Shown one piece after another: positions 35,184 through 46,240 of a DNA stretch of 64,000 nucleotides. Both the position numbers and the translations under genes were made by a program. The stretch comes from Gracilaria domingensis. Taxonomy: Eukaryota > Rhodophyta > Florideophyceae > Gracilariales > Gracilariaceae. The notes under the pieces were generated by a model. That model did not search any database and was not told the DNA's origin. It saw only the letters and a list, made by a program, of their open reading frames with translations. Positions within the stretch are counted from its first letter, which is position 1. Every line of letters starts with the position of its first letter. The stretch spans positions 31,027-95,026 of the forward strand of contig VCMS01000217.1 of the NCBI GenBank assembly GCA_022539475.1, given 5' to 3'.

Positions 35184-35488
35184 AGACTTTTGCGTCTCGA
35201 AAAAGTCAACCTTATCTGGCACACCGCGACAGTACAAGGTTGTACTGGAGTCCCAGAAGGGGGTGCATCCATCCATTCCAGTGGTGGTCCCTCTGTTTTC
35301 GCCCTTGATCTCCGTACGGGTGGTGACCCTTTCTCAAAGCGCTCGGCCGTTCTGGCAGTCAACTACCGCAACTACCGCATAACGCAGTGGCCGTACAACA
35401 GAAAAATGGTAGGTGACAGTCGGGGTACCGACGCACCCATCCCATACGACGACGTGCCCATCCCACGCCTTTCGTCGGCTTTTTTTCC

Positions 35489-37573
35489 ATGAGCGGTTCT
35501 GCAGCACCCCCTATGACGGATACAATGGCCACGGGCCGGCATTCGGGCGACAGTGGGCGTCCTGGGGACGCATTCGATCATACCATTGGCAGAGGTACGC
35601 TGGAGAACCGGAGTGCGAACATGCCGTACACCGTACAGTATTACTTATCCCGCCAGGACGAGTTCTTCGATGCACGTCGCTTCGCAGCCATTCCAGAAAT
35701 AACTCGTGGCGATAAGAAGTCACGACAGGTGGCATGGTTCCAGCGATGGCTTCACGTCCCGGTGGACGGCCGAACGGTTCCTAGCTGTACCGGGAGCGTT
35801 ACAGCCGATATGCAATACCTCCGGACTCTGGCCGAGGAGGAGTACCAGAGGCGGGTGAATTCAATCCTGGCGGACATATAGCAGGATTTTCGGTTCCTTC
35901 AGTACCATTTCCCCCTCAGGACTACAACCTCTTGGGATTGATGGCGTTCGTACCTCCTTATGATCCGATGTATTGGATGCAAGACCGCGCTTACTGCAAC
36001 GAAATGATCGAACCAGATACCAGAATGCGGACTAACCTGCGATTCCTATTCTGCTGGCACCAAGTCGAGTTTCACGACATGGACGCGTCCGATAGGAATG
36101 GACTATACCCACAGCTTCCATGGTTCCAGGATCCAGAATGGGATGGACTCTGGACCGTCTCAAACCTCCTAGTGGTCCCCACGCCCTCGTTGGGGGCGTA
36201 TCACTCACGTCAGCTAATTGTTCGTCCGGAAAATCATCCTGACTGTCGAGTGGGCCGTCTTTGTCCTGATGGCCTTCTTGGATACCTGCAAGAACGGCGT
36301 TCGTTGCAACGTGCGTACGAGAGATTGGCGCGTCTGGAGCAATTCCACAGGCCTTCCCAGCCCATGCGGTCGTCTTGTACCGCTCTCGAGTGTACTGATC
36401 ACGTATATCCGTGAACTGGGCGTCCAAAACATTGTTCGGGGAACCGAGTACTTAGTGGAGCGAGTGCAGCAGTTGCTGGATTACGTCGCCCTTGTAGACT
36501 GGGAGGCGACTCCCGGTTACCTCTGGTACAGCTATGAAGACGACCGTTTTCACGATATCCCACGGCATCCATCCGGGGAGGACGATGGCAAGGCGTATGG
36601 CGCGTTTCCTACTAAGAGCAACACTCATGCCATACCGCGCCAGCGAGTTCGCAACTACTACCCAAGAAGGCGTGGCTTTGTAAACGCTTGTGTCATGCCA
36701 GACAATCCAATAAAGCCTCTGCCAGCCTTCCCGATCGGTGAAAAGGACGTACATAACGTTGAACAAGGTTCTATTTCACCTGAAGGAAATGTCGTCGAGC
36801 CTACCGCAGTTGCCCAGAGGGAACTTTCGCCTGCGACCGAAACAGTAGCGGAAAGGCCGATGCAACCTTGCGAAACAGATAGCGCGAACAAGGAGGAAAG
36901 AGGGGAGATCCCATCCCTTGCCATCGTTCCAATAAGCTCCTTCGGTGACTTGTCCGCGGGGGAGGCAGGAGAAATCGAGAGTATGGCGTCCGCAATCGTG
37001 TCTGGTCCAACTTTTGAAATTATTCCGAGTACGGGGACGGAGTTGAACGAAGATAACCTTGCGGCATTCCTGGCACTCAATGGAGAAATGTTGAACCAAG
37101 GGTATCGCGGTCGCTGGAGGCTTGGGGACGTCGCCATGTCTGCGCGGTGGTGGTTACGGCGCTCGAGGAGGTACGAGTTGCTCGTTGCGGAGGTAGCGGA
37201 ACTGTCTCAAGGTCTCCAGGGCATTCTTGAGAGCAGTGCCAGGCAACCAGAAGAGAGTATTTCGGAATTCCTGAGCCAACACGGGCAGCGAGTTAACGAG
37301 AAGATGACGGAGGCCTTCAGTCAGCGAATGCAACCGACGTTGCTCGATATGTCTGACTCCGAAGGCCCACAGGCACCTGATACGATGCCCGAAACTGCTC
37401 CCCAGCCGCCGATAGGAGGGCCTTTCAAGCGCCTCAGGCGTTCGGATGGGGCCCTACAAAGCGCTGTTGCGCCGTCTGCCGGCGGTGCGATGCCTCCTGC
37501 ACCGCACCAAATTCCGCGGCGCCGGCGTTCGAGGGCGCGTCTCGCGGCAGTGGGTGCAAGCGGTTCCAAATGA
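35489..37573 (+). pseudogene. Antisense gene (aORF) of element F, frameshifted
   Basis: On the plus strand, opposite gag/pol. Piece 1 (35489-35881): PYTVQYYLSRQDEFFDARRF, VAWFQRWLHVP. Piece 2, next frame (35932 to about 36220): AFVPPYDPMYWMQDRAYCNE, RTNLRFLFCWHQVEF, GLWTVSNLLVVP. Piece 3, first frame again (about 36220-37573): RKIILTVEWAVFVLMAFLD, matching TEWTVRVAVFLLMEAYD of B; LVERVQQLLDYVALVDWEATP, matching FVDVINQIDLEEVP; then a ~300-residue acidic/Pro-rich tail with a short helical region and a basic end (RRRRSRARL). Relatedness to the B and C proteins is low but collinear. Two single-base shifts break it. Unknown function. Confidence 0.65.
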
Positions 37574-38196
37574 CGAGGGCAGTACCGCTGGTATTTGAGT
37601 GTTTTCCAGAAATCGTCCAGTCGGGGAGGGAAGCTCTTGAGCTTCGGTGGCGATGCGGGTAAGAGGATTGCCACGACGACAGCTGTCGATCTCTTCAACT
37701 CTTTATTCGTCGTCCAGGTTGCCATTGGTGTTCACGCCTGGACTAGAAGTTCCGAGCCTCGTTGAATGATCAAATAAAGAAATTGTGCAATTTTTTGAGA
37801 ATCCGCAAGTAGGTGCTGCGCGTCCGTCGATGCGAATGTTGCACCGCCGCTGTACCCTTCGAAATTGGGCCAAATTGCGCGCCTTTCAGAAAGCTCAAAT
37901 CCGTTGTCGGCTTGCCTGTGCGCGGCCTAGAAGCCGAGATATTGGCAATTCTTTGTTTTTGACCAAAACCCCGACTGGCAAACCGTTTCAAAAAATTGTC
38001 GCAATTGCCAGTGGATTTTTTTGGCGCTTCGCGCTGCGTTGCAACCATCGCGCGCGCTGTAAACAAGCCAATGGTCTTACACGTTAGCATAGTCAACAAG
38101 TTACAGTTACAGTTACGAGGGCGGATAGCGAAAAATTCCGCCAGGAGTAGTACTTGGTAATGATCGCTTCCATTCTGGACAATGTCGCTGCGTGTC
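37574..38196. other. Gap between convergent aORF and pol of element F
   Basis: About 620 bp, with a GTTACA-type triple repeat near 38098-38118. No gene is supported; short frames here do not resemble anything in the sister elements. Confidence 0.5.
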
Positions 38197-41100
38197 TTAC
38201 GGGTCATACGCCCCTTCCTTGAAGGCGCGCTCCGTGCGCCCCTGTTTCTTCCAAAACCTTCGAATAAAGTTCTCGGGAATGTGCTCCTTTGGCTCCCACT
38301 GGTCGAACTGCGGTAGATAGCCGTACCATCGGAGCTTGTAGATGACATTACCGTCGTCATCGAGACCAGCGGAAACAATGTGGTCTACCACATACTCCTT
38401 AGGTAAGACCTCTTCTGGTAAATCCATCGTATCAAGCGGACCAAAGCCTGAAGGAGAAGGTGCTTCAACCTGCACAGGGCGCGTGTCTTCGGCAGCAGAG
38501 CCATCAACCAATGGTTCAAATGAATCCTCAGGAAGCTCCATCTCATCTCAAGCAGCGAATCATTTGGTGTCATTGCCCTCCGCGGAAGCTCCCGTACCCA
38601 TGGATGGATCAGCGCTGACAACCTTTGGAGTAGCTGTAGGAGGTTCTTGCGTAGATCGGCCTTTGTTTTCACGATTTCCAAAGGAAGGACCATTGGTAGG
38701 TTCCTGTCTCGGGGAAATGCCCCTGGATATAGGCTCGGTACCCGAAGAGGAGCGTACAGTGACCGCTGGTCTATTGAGACGCGATCAACAGCGACAGTGT
38801 CCTGAAGCCCATCGGGTTCAATCGTAATCGTATGCGAGTTGGAACGCAGAACCTTGTAAGGTCCAGTAGACTTCGGAAGTAGCTTCCTCGAGGCTTGTTC
38901 CATTTCATCAAATGGCTTTTCCGAGGGAGCCCTATCCAGGTAGACCATCGTTCCAGCCTTGAAGGAAGGAGCGTGGCGAACGGCTTTATCGAAGTCAGAC
39001 TTGTATCTGAGCTGGGCTCTTGTAAGCGTGGTGCAAGCCGTATGGATTATATCATCAATCCTTCGGCGTGCGTAGCGCTTAGCCTGCGTCGGGGTCATGC
39101 CTTTGGTAATATCCTGAGGAAACCAAGAGGTCTTCACATCCACGGACAGTGGCAAGGGTTGCCGAGTCAGGGTCAGATCAAAGGGTGTGGTGCCTGTAGA
39201 CTTATGAACCTGAGTGTTGTAGGCATAAACCAGTGGCTCCACGTAGTCGTCCCAATCCAATTGGTGCTCAGCAGTGTAGTGCACCAAACGATTAACCAGC
39301 GTTTTGTTGAACCGCTCGGCCTGTCCATTGGTATTCTGATGATAAGCTGTCGTCGTGACCTGCTTAATACCTAAGGTAGCACAGACGTGCGAAAAGAACT
39401 TCGACACGAACTGACTACCATTATCCGTCAGGAGATAGAGAGGCAGACCATAAGGATAAACCCAGTGCGTAAGGAACGCCATCGACGCATCTGTTGCGGT
39501 AGTGTTCTTGAGCGGGATGGCCCTTGTGGTTTTGGTAAACCTGTCGGTTATAACCAGGATAAACTGGTTGCCGTGTACCGACTTTCGGAGTGGCCCAAGG
39601 ATATCCATTGCAATAAATTCCAATGGTCCGGCAGCTGGAAAGAACTTGAGCTTAGCCTGGTGGTGTGCTCGAGTTCCACGAACCTTTGCGAAAGAAGCGC
39701 AGGTCTTTGCTGTGTTCCAAAGGTCGTTAGCCATAAACGGGTAGTAGAAGTGCTCTCTAAGGCTCTGGTACATACGAGTACCTCCGGGATGACCAGCGAA
39801 TCGTGGGTAGTGTGCGAGGTAGAGAAAGCGTGCCTGTAGGGATTTGGGAATGACCTTCTGGATAAAACCATCCAGCGGGGACCTGCGGCAGAGTAATCCG
39901 AAGCGGTCAAAGTCAAACAGGCATCCCTTAGGCCCAACCAGGTTTGCCTTCCCTTGGCAGAATTCATCTGCTTTCTGAGCCTGTAGGAGGTCTTCTAATG
40001 TGATTGAAAGTAGCTCCTTTTCCTCCGGCACAAATACATTAACCTCTAGGTGCAATTCCTCATGCTGGCACTCCTGCAACCAGTCTACCAAGTAAACCTC
40101 TTCTTGGTCAAGGTCACCATCGAGGCACTGCACCGTTGCCACCAGGAAGTCACCCTCTGGATCTGTCTCATATCCTTCGAGGTTTGGCGTGGGTATTTCA
40201 TCATCCAAAGGAGTATCGTCATCTCCATCGGTAAGGATGCGACTCAGTGCATCCGCCGATTGGTACTTCACTCCAGGTCTATAGGTTACATCATATTCGA
40301 ACTCAGAGAGTCGTAGCCTCCACCTGGCTAGCCTGCTGGACGCGTCCGTCATATTCAATAGCCAGCGGAGAGAGTGGTGATCTGTCCTTATGGTGAAGCG
40401 AACTCCTTCGAGGTAAGACCTCAAGGTCAGCACTGCCCAGACGATGGCAAGGCATTCCTTTTCGGTAGTGCTGTAGTTCCATTCGGCGCTGTTCAGAGTC
40501 CTAATCCAGTAACCAATAGGTCGATAGTCCTTCCGAGATTCCTCTTCCTGTAGGAGAACACATCCAATCTGTCCATCGGAAGCGTCAGTGTCCAAAATGT
40601 ATGGTTTATCCGGATTCGGTAATGCCAGTACGGGAGGATTCAATAGCTTCTCCTTCAAGGTTTGGAATGGCTCGTCCTGTTCGTCCGTCAGGCAGTCAAA
40701 TTCCGACGGCGTACTCTTCTTCAGCATGTCGTTCAGGGGTGCCGCGATCCTTGAGAATCCTTGGACGAAGCTACGGTATACATTGCAAAGCCCAAGGAAT
40801 GAGCGCAGCTCCGTGTGGGTCCTCGGTGGTTTCGCCAGTCGGATAGCGTCCGTAGTCCTCTTGGCGACCTGGAGCTTTCCAGGACGAACCACATGGCCAA
40901 GATAATCCACTGACGCCTGGAAAAAGAAGCACTTCGGCAGCTTCAATGTAATTCCAGCCTCACGTAGGATCCTCAGGATTGACCTCACGTGGGTGAAATG
41001 TTCCCGAACGGTTTTCGAAAATATAATTACGTCGTCCAGATAAACCAAGGCAAACTTCCATTTCACTGTGGATAGTATTATATCCACTGCCCGTTGGAAG

Positions 41101-42617
41101 GTAGCCGGTGCGTTCATCAAACCAAATGCCATCCGTGTAAAGCGGAACAATCCTTCGTGGGTTGTGAAAGTCGTGAGGGGCTTCGCGTCGTCGTCCAATG
41201 GTATCTGCCAATAGCCCCAATTGGCATCCAGCGTGGTGAATACCGTTGCTTCGAGTAAGGAATCGAGACAATCGTCCATTCTAGGAATTGGATAACTGTC
41301 CCGTTTGGTCATCGCGTTCAACCTTCGGTAGTCAATGCAAAACCTTACGGACCCGTCCTTCTTCGCCGCGAGAACGAAAGGACTAGAACATTGGGATTCG
41401 TGCGGTGGGGCTGGCTCGATGACGTTAGCGTTACGCATCTTCGCCAGTTGCTCCGCTACGATCTCGCGTCCCTTTAGGCCTGTACGGTACGGATGTTGGT
41501 ACACCGGCTTAGCGTTATCCTTAAGGTCTATTTGGTGTTTCGTAGCCCGAATCTCTCCCAATTGGCCAGACCACATGGATTTGAATTCTCGGAGAAGCTC
41601 GATAACCTGTGGACGGTACGATTCGAATTCCTCTCCAAGGTTTACCTCCCCATCCCAAGTCTCGACGTCCTCGTCGTCATTGGGGGTGACTTCATCCCAT
41701 GAGGTTTTCATGATAGCCATTGGGGCTGGTAGTGCAATCCCGATGACAATACCTTTCGGTAAGCGTACCGAGTGGTCCCGGAAGTTGCTCATATTAACCA
41801 GAAAGGGAACCTTTGGTCTACAATCCATGATTACATGAGCCATTAAGGAAAGGTGACGCTGAATCGTCTTCGGATGATTCTGAAGCGTCACCAGACCAGC
41901 GGTTTCGCAGTGAGCCATAGCGGCAATCTGCGTCATGGGAGGTATCGTTATCGAGCGTGATAACCGAACCTTATTGGAAGCGGTATTCTTCGCCAGCGGA
42001 GGGCGACGTGGGTTGGCGTCGAGACCAGATTTGGAACCGATAATCGCCACTGGACGGGTGCGGTAGAAGGAAACCTTCCGGAGACCTGGGTAGATCGCCT
42101 TCACGTATCGGTCGATGAAGGTCGTCCCAAGGAGACATTCGGCACCTAAGGGAGGATAAACGAGGAACCAAGTACTGACCCGAAGGTCGACAATCTGTAA
42201 GCAGAGAGGAATGATTCCTTTAATATCCATTGGTCGCTTTGATGCATCAGTTACCCTTGGAGTTCTTCTAACCTTCACCTCGTCCTCCCAACCAGCCGGT
42301 AAAACCTTTGGATGAACCAAGTTGGGCCCTGCTCCAGTGTCCAGGACGCTGGTGACGACCCGTGACCTTGAGGCAGTTAAACCAATGGTGTGCCTCACTT
42401 TGTAATTCTCCTTCCGTATGATACATATTGGGGTATCCGCTTCGCTGTCCAGTTCATCACACCATTGTGCCAGACTCCTGTCCTCCTTTAGTGTCATCGA
42501 CGGTTGAGTATCCGAAGGCTTCTGAAATTCCCTTGGACAAATTTCTTCACCTTCGGCGATGAGGCTAGGATCCTGAGAGGGGCGGCGCGCCTCAAGCCGC
42601 TCCTCTACGCGTTTTCC
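38197..42617 (-). pseudogene. pol: pol of element F (PR-RT-RH-IN-chromodomain), frameshift near C-terminus
   Basis: The -1 frame is open from the heptamer through ATG 42497 to 38385. Protease LDTGAGPN; RT RFCIDYRRLN, AFGLMNAPATFQR and YLDDVIIFSKT; RNase H LDTDASDGQIG; integrase YLAHYPRFAGHPGG, then CASF (last zinc Cys replaced by Phe), FIAMDILG, LLTDNGSQF, NGQAERF and GPYKVL. Near 38550-38700 an indel takes the frame away. The true end, with a chromodomain (KEYVVDHIVSAG, VIYKLRWYGYLPQFDQWEPKEHIP), continues at 38541-38197 in the next frame. Apart from this shift and the zinc-site change it looks intact, the best preserved pol in the window. Confidence 0.93.
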
Positions 42618-44455
42618 GACTGAGTTTTTCCACCAGTGGTGTACGCGTGACCACTGGACTGCACTTCTTCTGGAACATCCGTATGGTTTTCTGCGGTGAC
42701 CTCATCCACAGGGTTCGAAACTGCATTAAACGTTGGAGCCTTGACGGGCGTTTCCAATGGTGTGGCGGACCTCGACGTGCCCGGGGACGATGTATACCGT
42801 GGAGCCTGACCGGTGAACATTCCTTCGGATCGCCGTGCATGGTAGTTCTCGTTCCTGAAGGCCATGAGTTTGTCCTTCGTTTCCTGCGGTAAGAACTTCA
42901 TGCAATCGCATGGAGTAACCGTTGAAAGGCAAATGTAGCAGGCCTGACCGGAGCGTTGGAAGACATCCCTGCGAGGTTGGATCGGGGAATACTTCGGCGT
43001 AGACTGTTCAGAAGGAGTTGTTATTTCAGTTGACGGTATGGAGGGTGCACCTGAAGGAGCTGAACCAAAGGAAACTGCGAGAACGTTTCCGTCGTTCTCG
43101 TATAAATCTCAGGCACTGCTTTCCGAACTCTCAACCATATGGGCCTGAGAGATCTTCCGGACAGGTGTCGCTCTTCCCCTGGCGTCATTATCAGTTGACC
43201 GGCGGGAGGTTCTATAGGTTTTCCCGTAACCTTCGGCATAGTTCACCAACTTTCGATAGGAGAGATTAGGGTGGGTCATATGGTGATTTCGGACATGCGT
43301 CCTGATGGCCGGTAGCAATCCAGCGATGAAATGATGCTTTAACCGGTTCTCGGAGAACATATTCCCACACCTATAGGCCTTTCTCCAAAGCTGGTCTGCG
43401 AAGTCCTTCTCGGTTACGTTCGAACCTTGCCTGTAGGATATAACTTCCTGATGGGCGTCCATAATGACGTCATCCGTCGCGTAGTTTTCCAAAAGGTAAT
43501 GCATGACCTCTGGATAGGACCTGAGGAGCTCCCGATCGGTTGCGTCGATGGGGTCCGCAGTTCCAGAGATCTTAGAAACGACATGGTCGTGCGCTTGCCC
43601 ATGGAGGAAAAACGGAAAAAGATACAGAGCGGCACCCTCATGGACGCCGTTCTGATCACAGACCGTACGGAACAGGCTGAGAAACCTAAGGACAGAAATG
43701 GGGTCGGATCCCGAAAACTTCTCCGTTATGGTTAGATGCATCCGTTTGGCCCATCTGGCAACCTTCTTGGCCACCGAGCTGGAGTATCGCGCAGACCGAT
43801 CGGCCAGGCGATACGTGCGGTAATCCAATACTCTCTTGAAGAGTTCATTGGTTGTTACCAACGGCTTGAGGCGTCGAACAGCCGCCTCATCCGTCTCTGA
43901 GCCACTGGAACTCGACGAATCCGAATCAGATTCGCTACCGCTGGAGTTCCTCTGGCTTTTCCTCTGGTTCTTCGACTTCTTCCTTCTTCCACTTCTCTTC
44001 TTCCTACGGTCAGAACTTCTAGCTTCCAATGGCGGCTCTTCATCTTCAGCCTCTAAACCAATGGTTGCTCGGGGGCCCTGGGCCCCGGAGTACCTTACGG
44101 GTTGCACGACCATTAGGCTGTCTTGCCGAGGGGCGTCTCTATTGCCCCCTGGACGTACGCTCGGTTGGTCTACCTGTGGTTGAACCCGGCCAGAGGCTGG
44201 CAACACAGCTGCTCCCGGTGGTTCGAAACGGGGTTGCCATACGGATACCAATGGATTGCTTTGGATTCCACCCATGGAGTGCGGCGGGCCTACCTGGCGA
44301 GTCACCTCACGGCGGATACCTAAGGCAAGCGAGTCGACGAGAGAGTCGGACTCGAGAAACTTAGGGAGGACACGTTCAGCCAGGTTGTCGGCGTGCTCTG
44401 CGAGAGCGATAGAGACTCGGAGATCCACAAGGGTTTCGAGTCGAGCGTCGAGCAT
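42605..44455 (-). pseudogene. gag: gag of element F, one in-frame stop
   Basis: From 44455: a helical N-terminus (LETLVDLRVSIALAEHAD), a Pro/Gln linker, a Lys/Arg/Ser linker (RRKKRSGRRKKSKNQRKS), and a capsid with LKPLVTTNELFKRVLDYRTY, FSGSDPISVLRFL, PEVMHYLLENYAT, AYRCGNMFSEN and LSYRKLVNYAEG. A TGA at 43109-43111 interrupts; the same frame continues to 42605. Its nucleocapsid stretch is CYICLSTVTPCDC, in which the His of a CCHC knuckle is absent, so zinc binding would be atypical or lost. It ends at the frameshift site. The reading frame is open upstream of 44455, so the true start is uncertain. Confidence 0.85.
42611..42617 (-). promoter_or_regulatory. Candidate -1 frameshift heptamer with hairpin, element F
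   Basis: Minus strand G GAA AAC in the gag frame, two codons before the gag stop TAG (42605-42607). An 11-bp stem with one mismatch (42596-42606 with 42576-42586, 9-base loop) starts four bases downstream. Pol is in the -1 frame and open across the site. Confidence 0.75.
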
Positions 44456-44567
44456 CTCTCGAACCTTCGGCCATAAGACATCAGCAAGTCCGTCGGAAGT
44501 CCAGATCCAATGGTAGAATTCCGGTAGTTCGTCTTTCCTAGAGGTCGTTCTCCACTTCCCTGCAGAA

Positions 44568-44585
44568 TTCTAGGTCGGGAGACCA
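44568..44585 (-). promoter_or_regulatory. Primer-binding site of element F
   Basis: Minus strand TGGTCTCCCGACCTAGAA, four bases inside the 5' LTR, identical over 18 bases to that of B although the LTRs are unrelated in length and most of their sequence. Confidence 0.85.
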
Positions 44586-44589
44586 TAAA

Positions 44590-45055
44590 TGTAGTATAGT
44601 GGCACGGGTCACTAACCACAGGGAGGAATGGTCCAAAGGATGACGGCCATGGGCGAGACCACTGGTAAAGAGGTGCAATGGGCGAGCGCTATCTGTCGTG
44701 CCTATAGGAAAGGGCGAGCGACGTAGCGATGGCTTGAGAACCTGAATGGTGTTGGTACTTACTAACCTGAGGGTCAAGTAGTTGCCAAGACGGTCTCTTA
44801 CTTTACCACAGGAGGGAGGCGCAGCTCGAGCGGCCTAAGTATCGCCCGCGAGGCGCCTCAACCTCAGGAGTGGTGCAGTGTAACGCAGTGCACCACGTGT
44901 ACTACCTAAACTACCTATAGTACAAGTACTAATAGTCAGAAATTAAATAGCCATTGAGGCCTCCCCAAACTACACGTGTCCCGTCTGTCGGAGCTCAGCG
45001 CCAATCCCAGCAGTGATGGAGGCCGGTATCCTAATGAAGGGTGTATAATACTACA
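44590..45055 (-). repeat. 5' LTR of element F
   Basis: 466 bp, pair of 34705-35170. Confidence 0.95.
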
Positions 45056-45060
45056 TAGGC
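45056..45060 (+). repeat. Target-site duplication of element F, right copy
   Basis: TAGGC, identical to 34700-34704. Confidence 0.9.
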
Positions 45061-45771
45061 CACGTCAAAGTCCATCCCCGGTGGGATCTGGAACTCGAAA
45101 GGCGCCCGGCCTTGCCGTTTGTAGGCCACCGATACGAAGTTCGCGTGAGCCTCCTTCCGGGATTGCCGGTTCTCTCGTGCGACCTGATGAACAGGGATGG
45201 TGATTCGCGTACGCCAATCCCACAAAGTGGTCACCATCGCTGGGAGGTTCCCCGGAAGGGTGTTGCGCCCATCGGCATACTCAGTAATAAGGCTTTTATT
45301 GAACACCGCAGTCGGGTGGAACCACGGCGCGAGCCGGAGACGTCTCGCATGTCGCCGGTTCGCCGGGTTGAGCCCTACAAGGGAGTTGAAGGATGGCCAG
45401 GCCACACCTGGAGGGAAGCCGACAACGGGCCCTGCGAGAGCGGCATGTTGCGTAGAGGACCCAGCGGCGTGGTTTTTTTACCCCGCGGACGGGTTGGAGC
45501 CCTGTTGAGGGAGTGGAACGGATCGGAATCAGGTGAAACCCCGTTGGGAGAACGGTGGTTGGTTCGGAGGCTGGTTTGGAGGAAGTCAACTCATCGTGAG
45601 GTCTAGTTCCGGTGTCGGAGGGAAGTTCACCGCAGAAGCGAGAGCGCGTTCGGTACTCTGAGGGGGTACGGCTACTGCAAGAGCAGGGAGCACGTCGTTG
45701 ACCGGAGAAGGAGAAGGACATACCGGAGGACCGGGGAGCGCTGCACTTATATTCTCTTGGCTAGGCGCCAT
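45061..45771 (-). pseudogene. Antisense gene of element C, N-terminal segment
   Basis: ATG 45771 begins a Pro/Ala/Ser-rich stretch (SQENISAALPGPPVCPSPSP) with a stop near 45586. After a shift there follow LRLAPWFHPTAVFNKSLIT, LPGNLPAMVTTLWDWRTRI and RAPFEFQIPPGMDFDVAY, matching SWF, LPVDVTRSWDWRTRI and RAPNEYPVQ of B. The last codons join directly to YRTRGEISYC at 34704 once F and one TAGGC are removed. Confidence 0.72.
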
Positions 45772-45801
45772 CCTGCCCTCGTCGAGGTTATTTTACCGCC
45801 T

Positions 45802-45814
45802 AAGGAGGGGGAGA
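45802..45814 (+). promoter_or_regulatory. Polypurine tract of element C
   Basis: AAGGAGGGGGAGA directly before the TGTAGTGC start of the C 3' LTR. Confidence 0.8.
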
Positions 45815-46240
45815 TGTAGTGCAACGCTCAGGTATGAGGAATTTCGCTGGACTTAGTCATAATTCCCGTTGACGGGTTTGCCTGGTACACGCCAGTATAT
45901 GACTAGTAGTAACTAGTGGTTGCCATCGAGATGGTTTAGACACGTGGGACACGATGGAGCTGATCGGAGGTTGGCCACTACACGTGGGCGCCTGCCACAA
46001 TTATTGGGATGTTTAGTTAATAATATTTATTAATTCTAATGAGAACACTACTTAGTGCGACGGCGTCGCCGCCGTCGCACCAGTAAAGTTCCCCAACCAG
46101 GGTGATCCTAACTCAAGGATCTTGGCTCAGCCACTCTCGCCTTTGGCGGTGCACAACTCCTCATCGGAGGGACTCCCCGTTGTAACGGTGCGGCTATCCA
46201 CCCTGCGTCCCCCAGAACCCAAATTTGGGAGTGTTATAAC
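45815..46240 (+). repeat. 3' LTR of element C, first part
   Basis: Begins TGTAGTGCAACG and is interrupted by E at 46241; it resumes at 54063. It contains a perfect 11-bp hairpin GTGCGACGGCG/CGCCGTCGCAC with a 4-base loop (46055-46080) followed by AGTAAA (46082-46087), then a run of small hairpins (GATCC/GGATC, CGCC/GGCG, CTCC/GGAG, CCGTT/AACGG, CCCAAATTTGGG). No 5' partner remains, so age cannot be read. 46236-46240 (ATAAC) is the E target duplication. Confidence 0.85.

Larger units (their letters stand above)
34705..45055 (-). mobile_element. Element F: nearly intact gypsy chromodomain element with antisense gene
   Basis: LTRs of 466 bp (34705-35170 and 44590-45055) with perfect 8-bp inverted ends (TGTAGTAT/ATACTACA), about 10 differences by eye, and a perfect TAGGC target duplication. 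The sense strand is minus: PBS, gag, -1 frameshift site with a strong hairpin, pol with a 1370-codon open frame, chromodomain, the aORF on the plus strand, and PPT. It is a different family from B (shorter, unlike LTRs; more distant proteins) but shares layout and PBS. Inserted in the antisense gene of C. Confidence 0.94.

Noticed and set aside
44568-44585. tRNA gene fragment reading GGTCGGGAGACCA on the plus strand
   Set aside because: It is the primer-binding site of F on its sense strand; no tRNA arms surround it.
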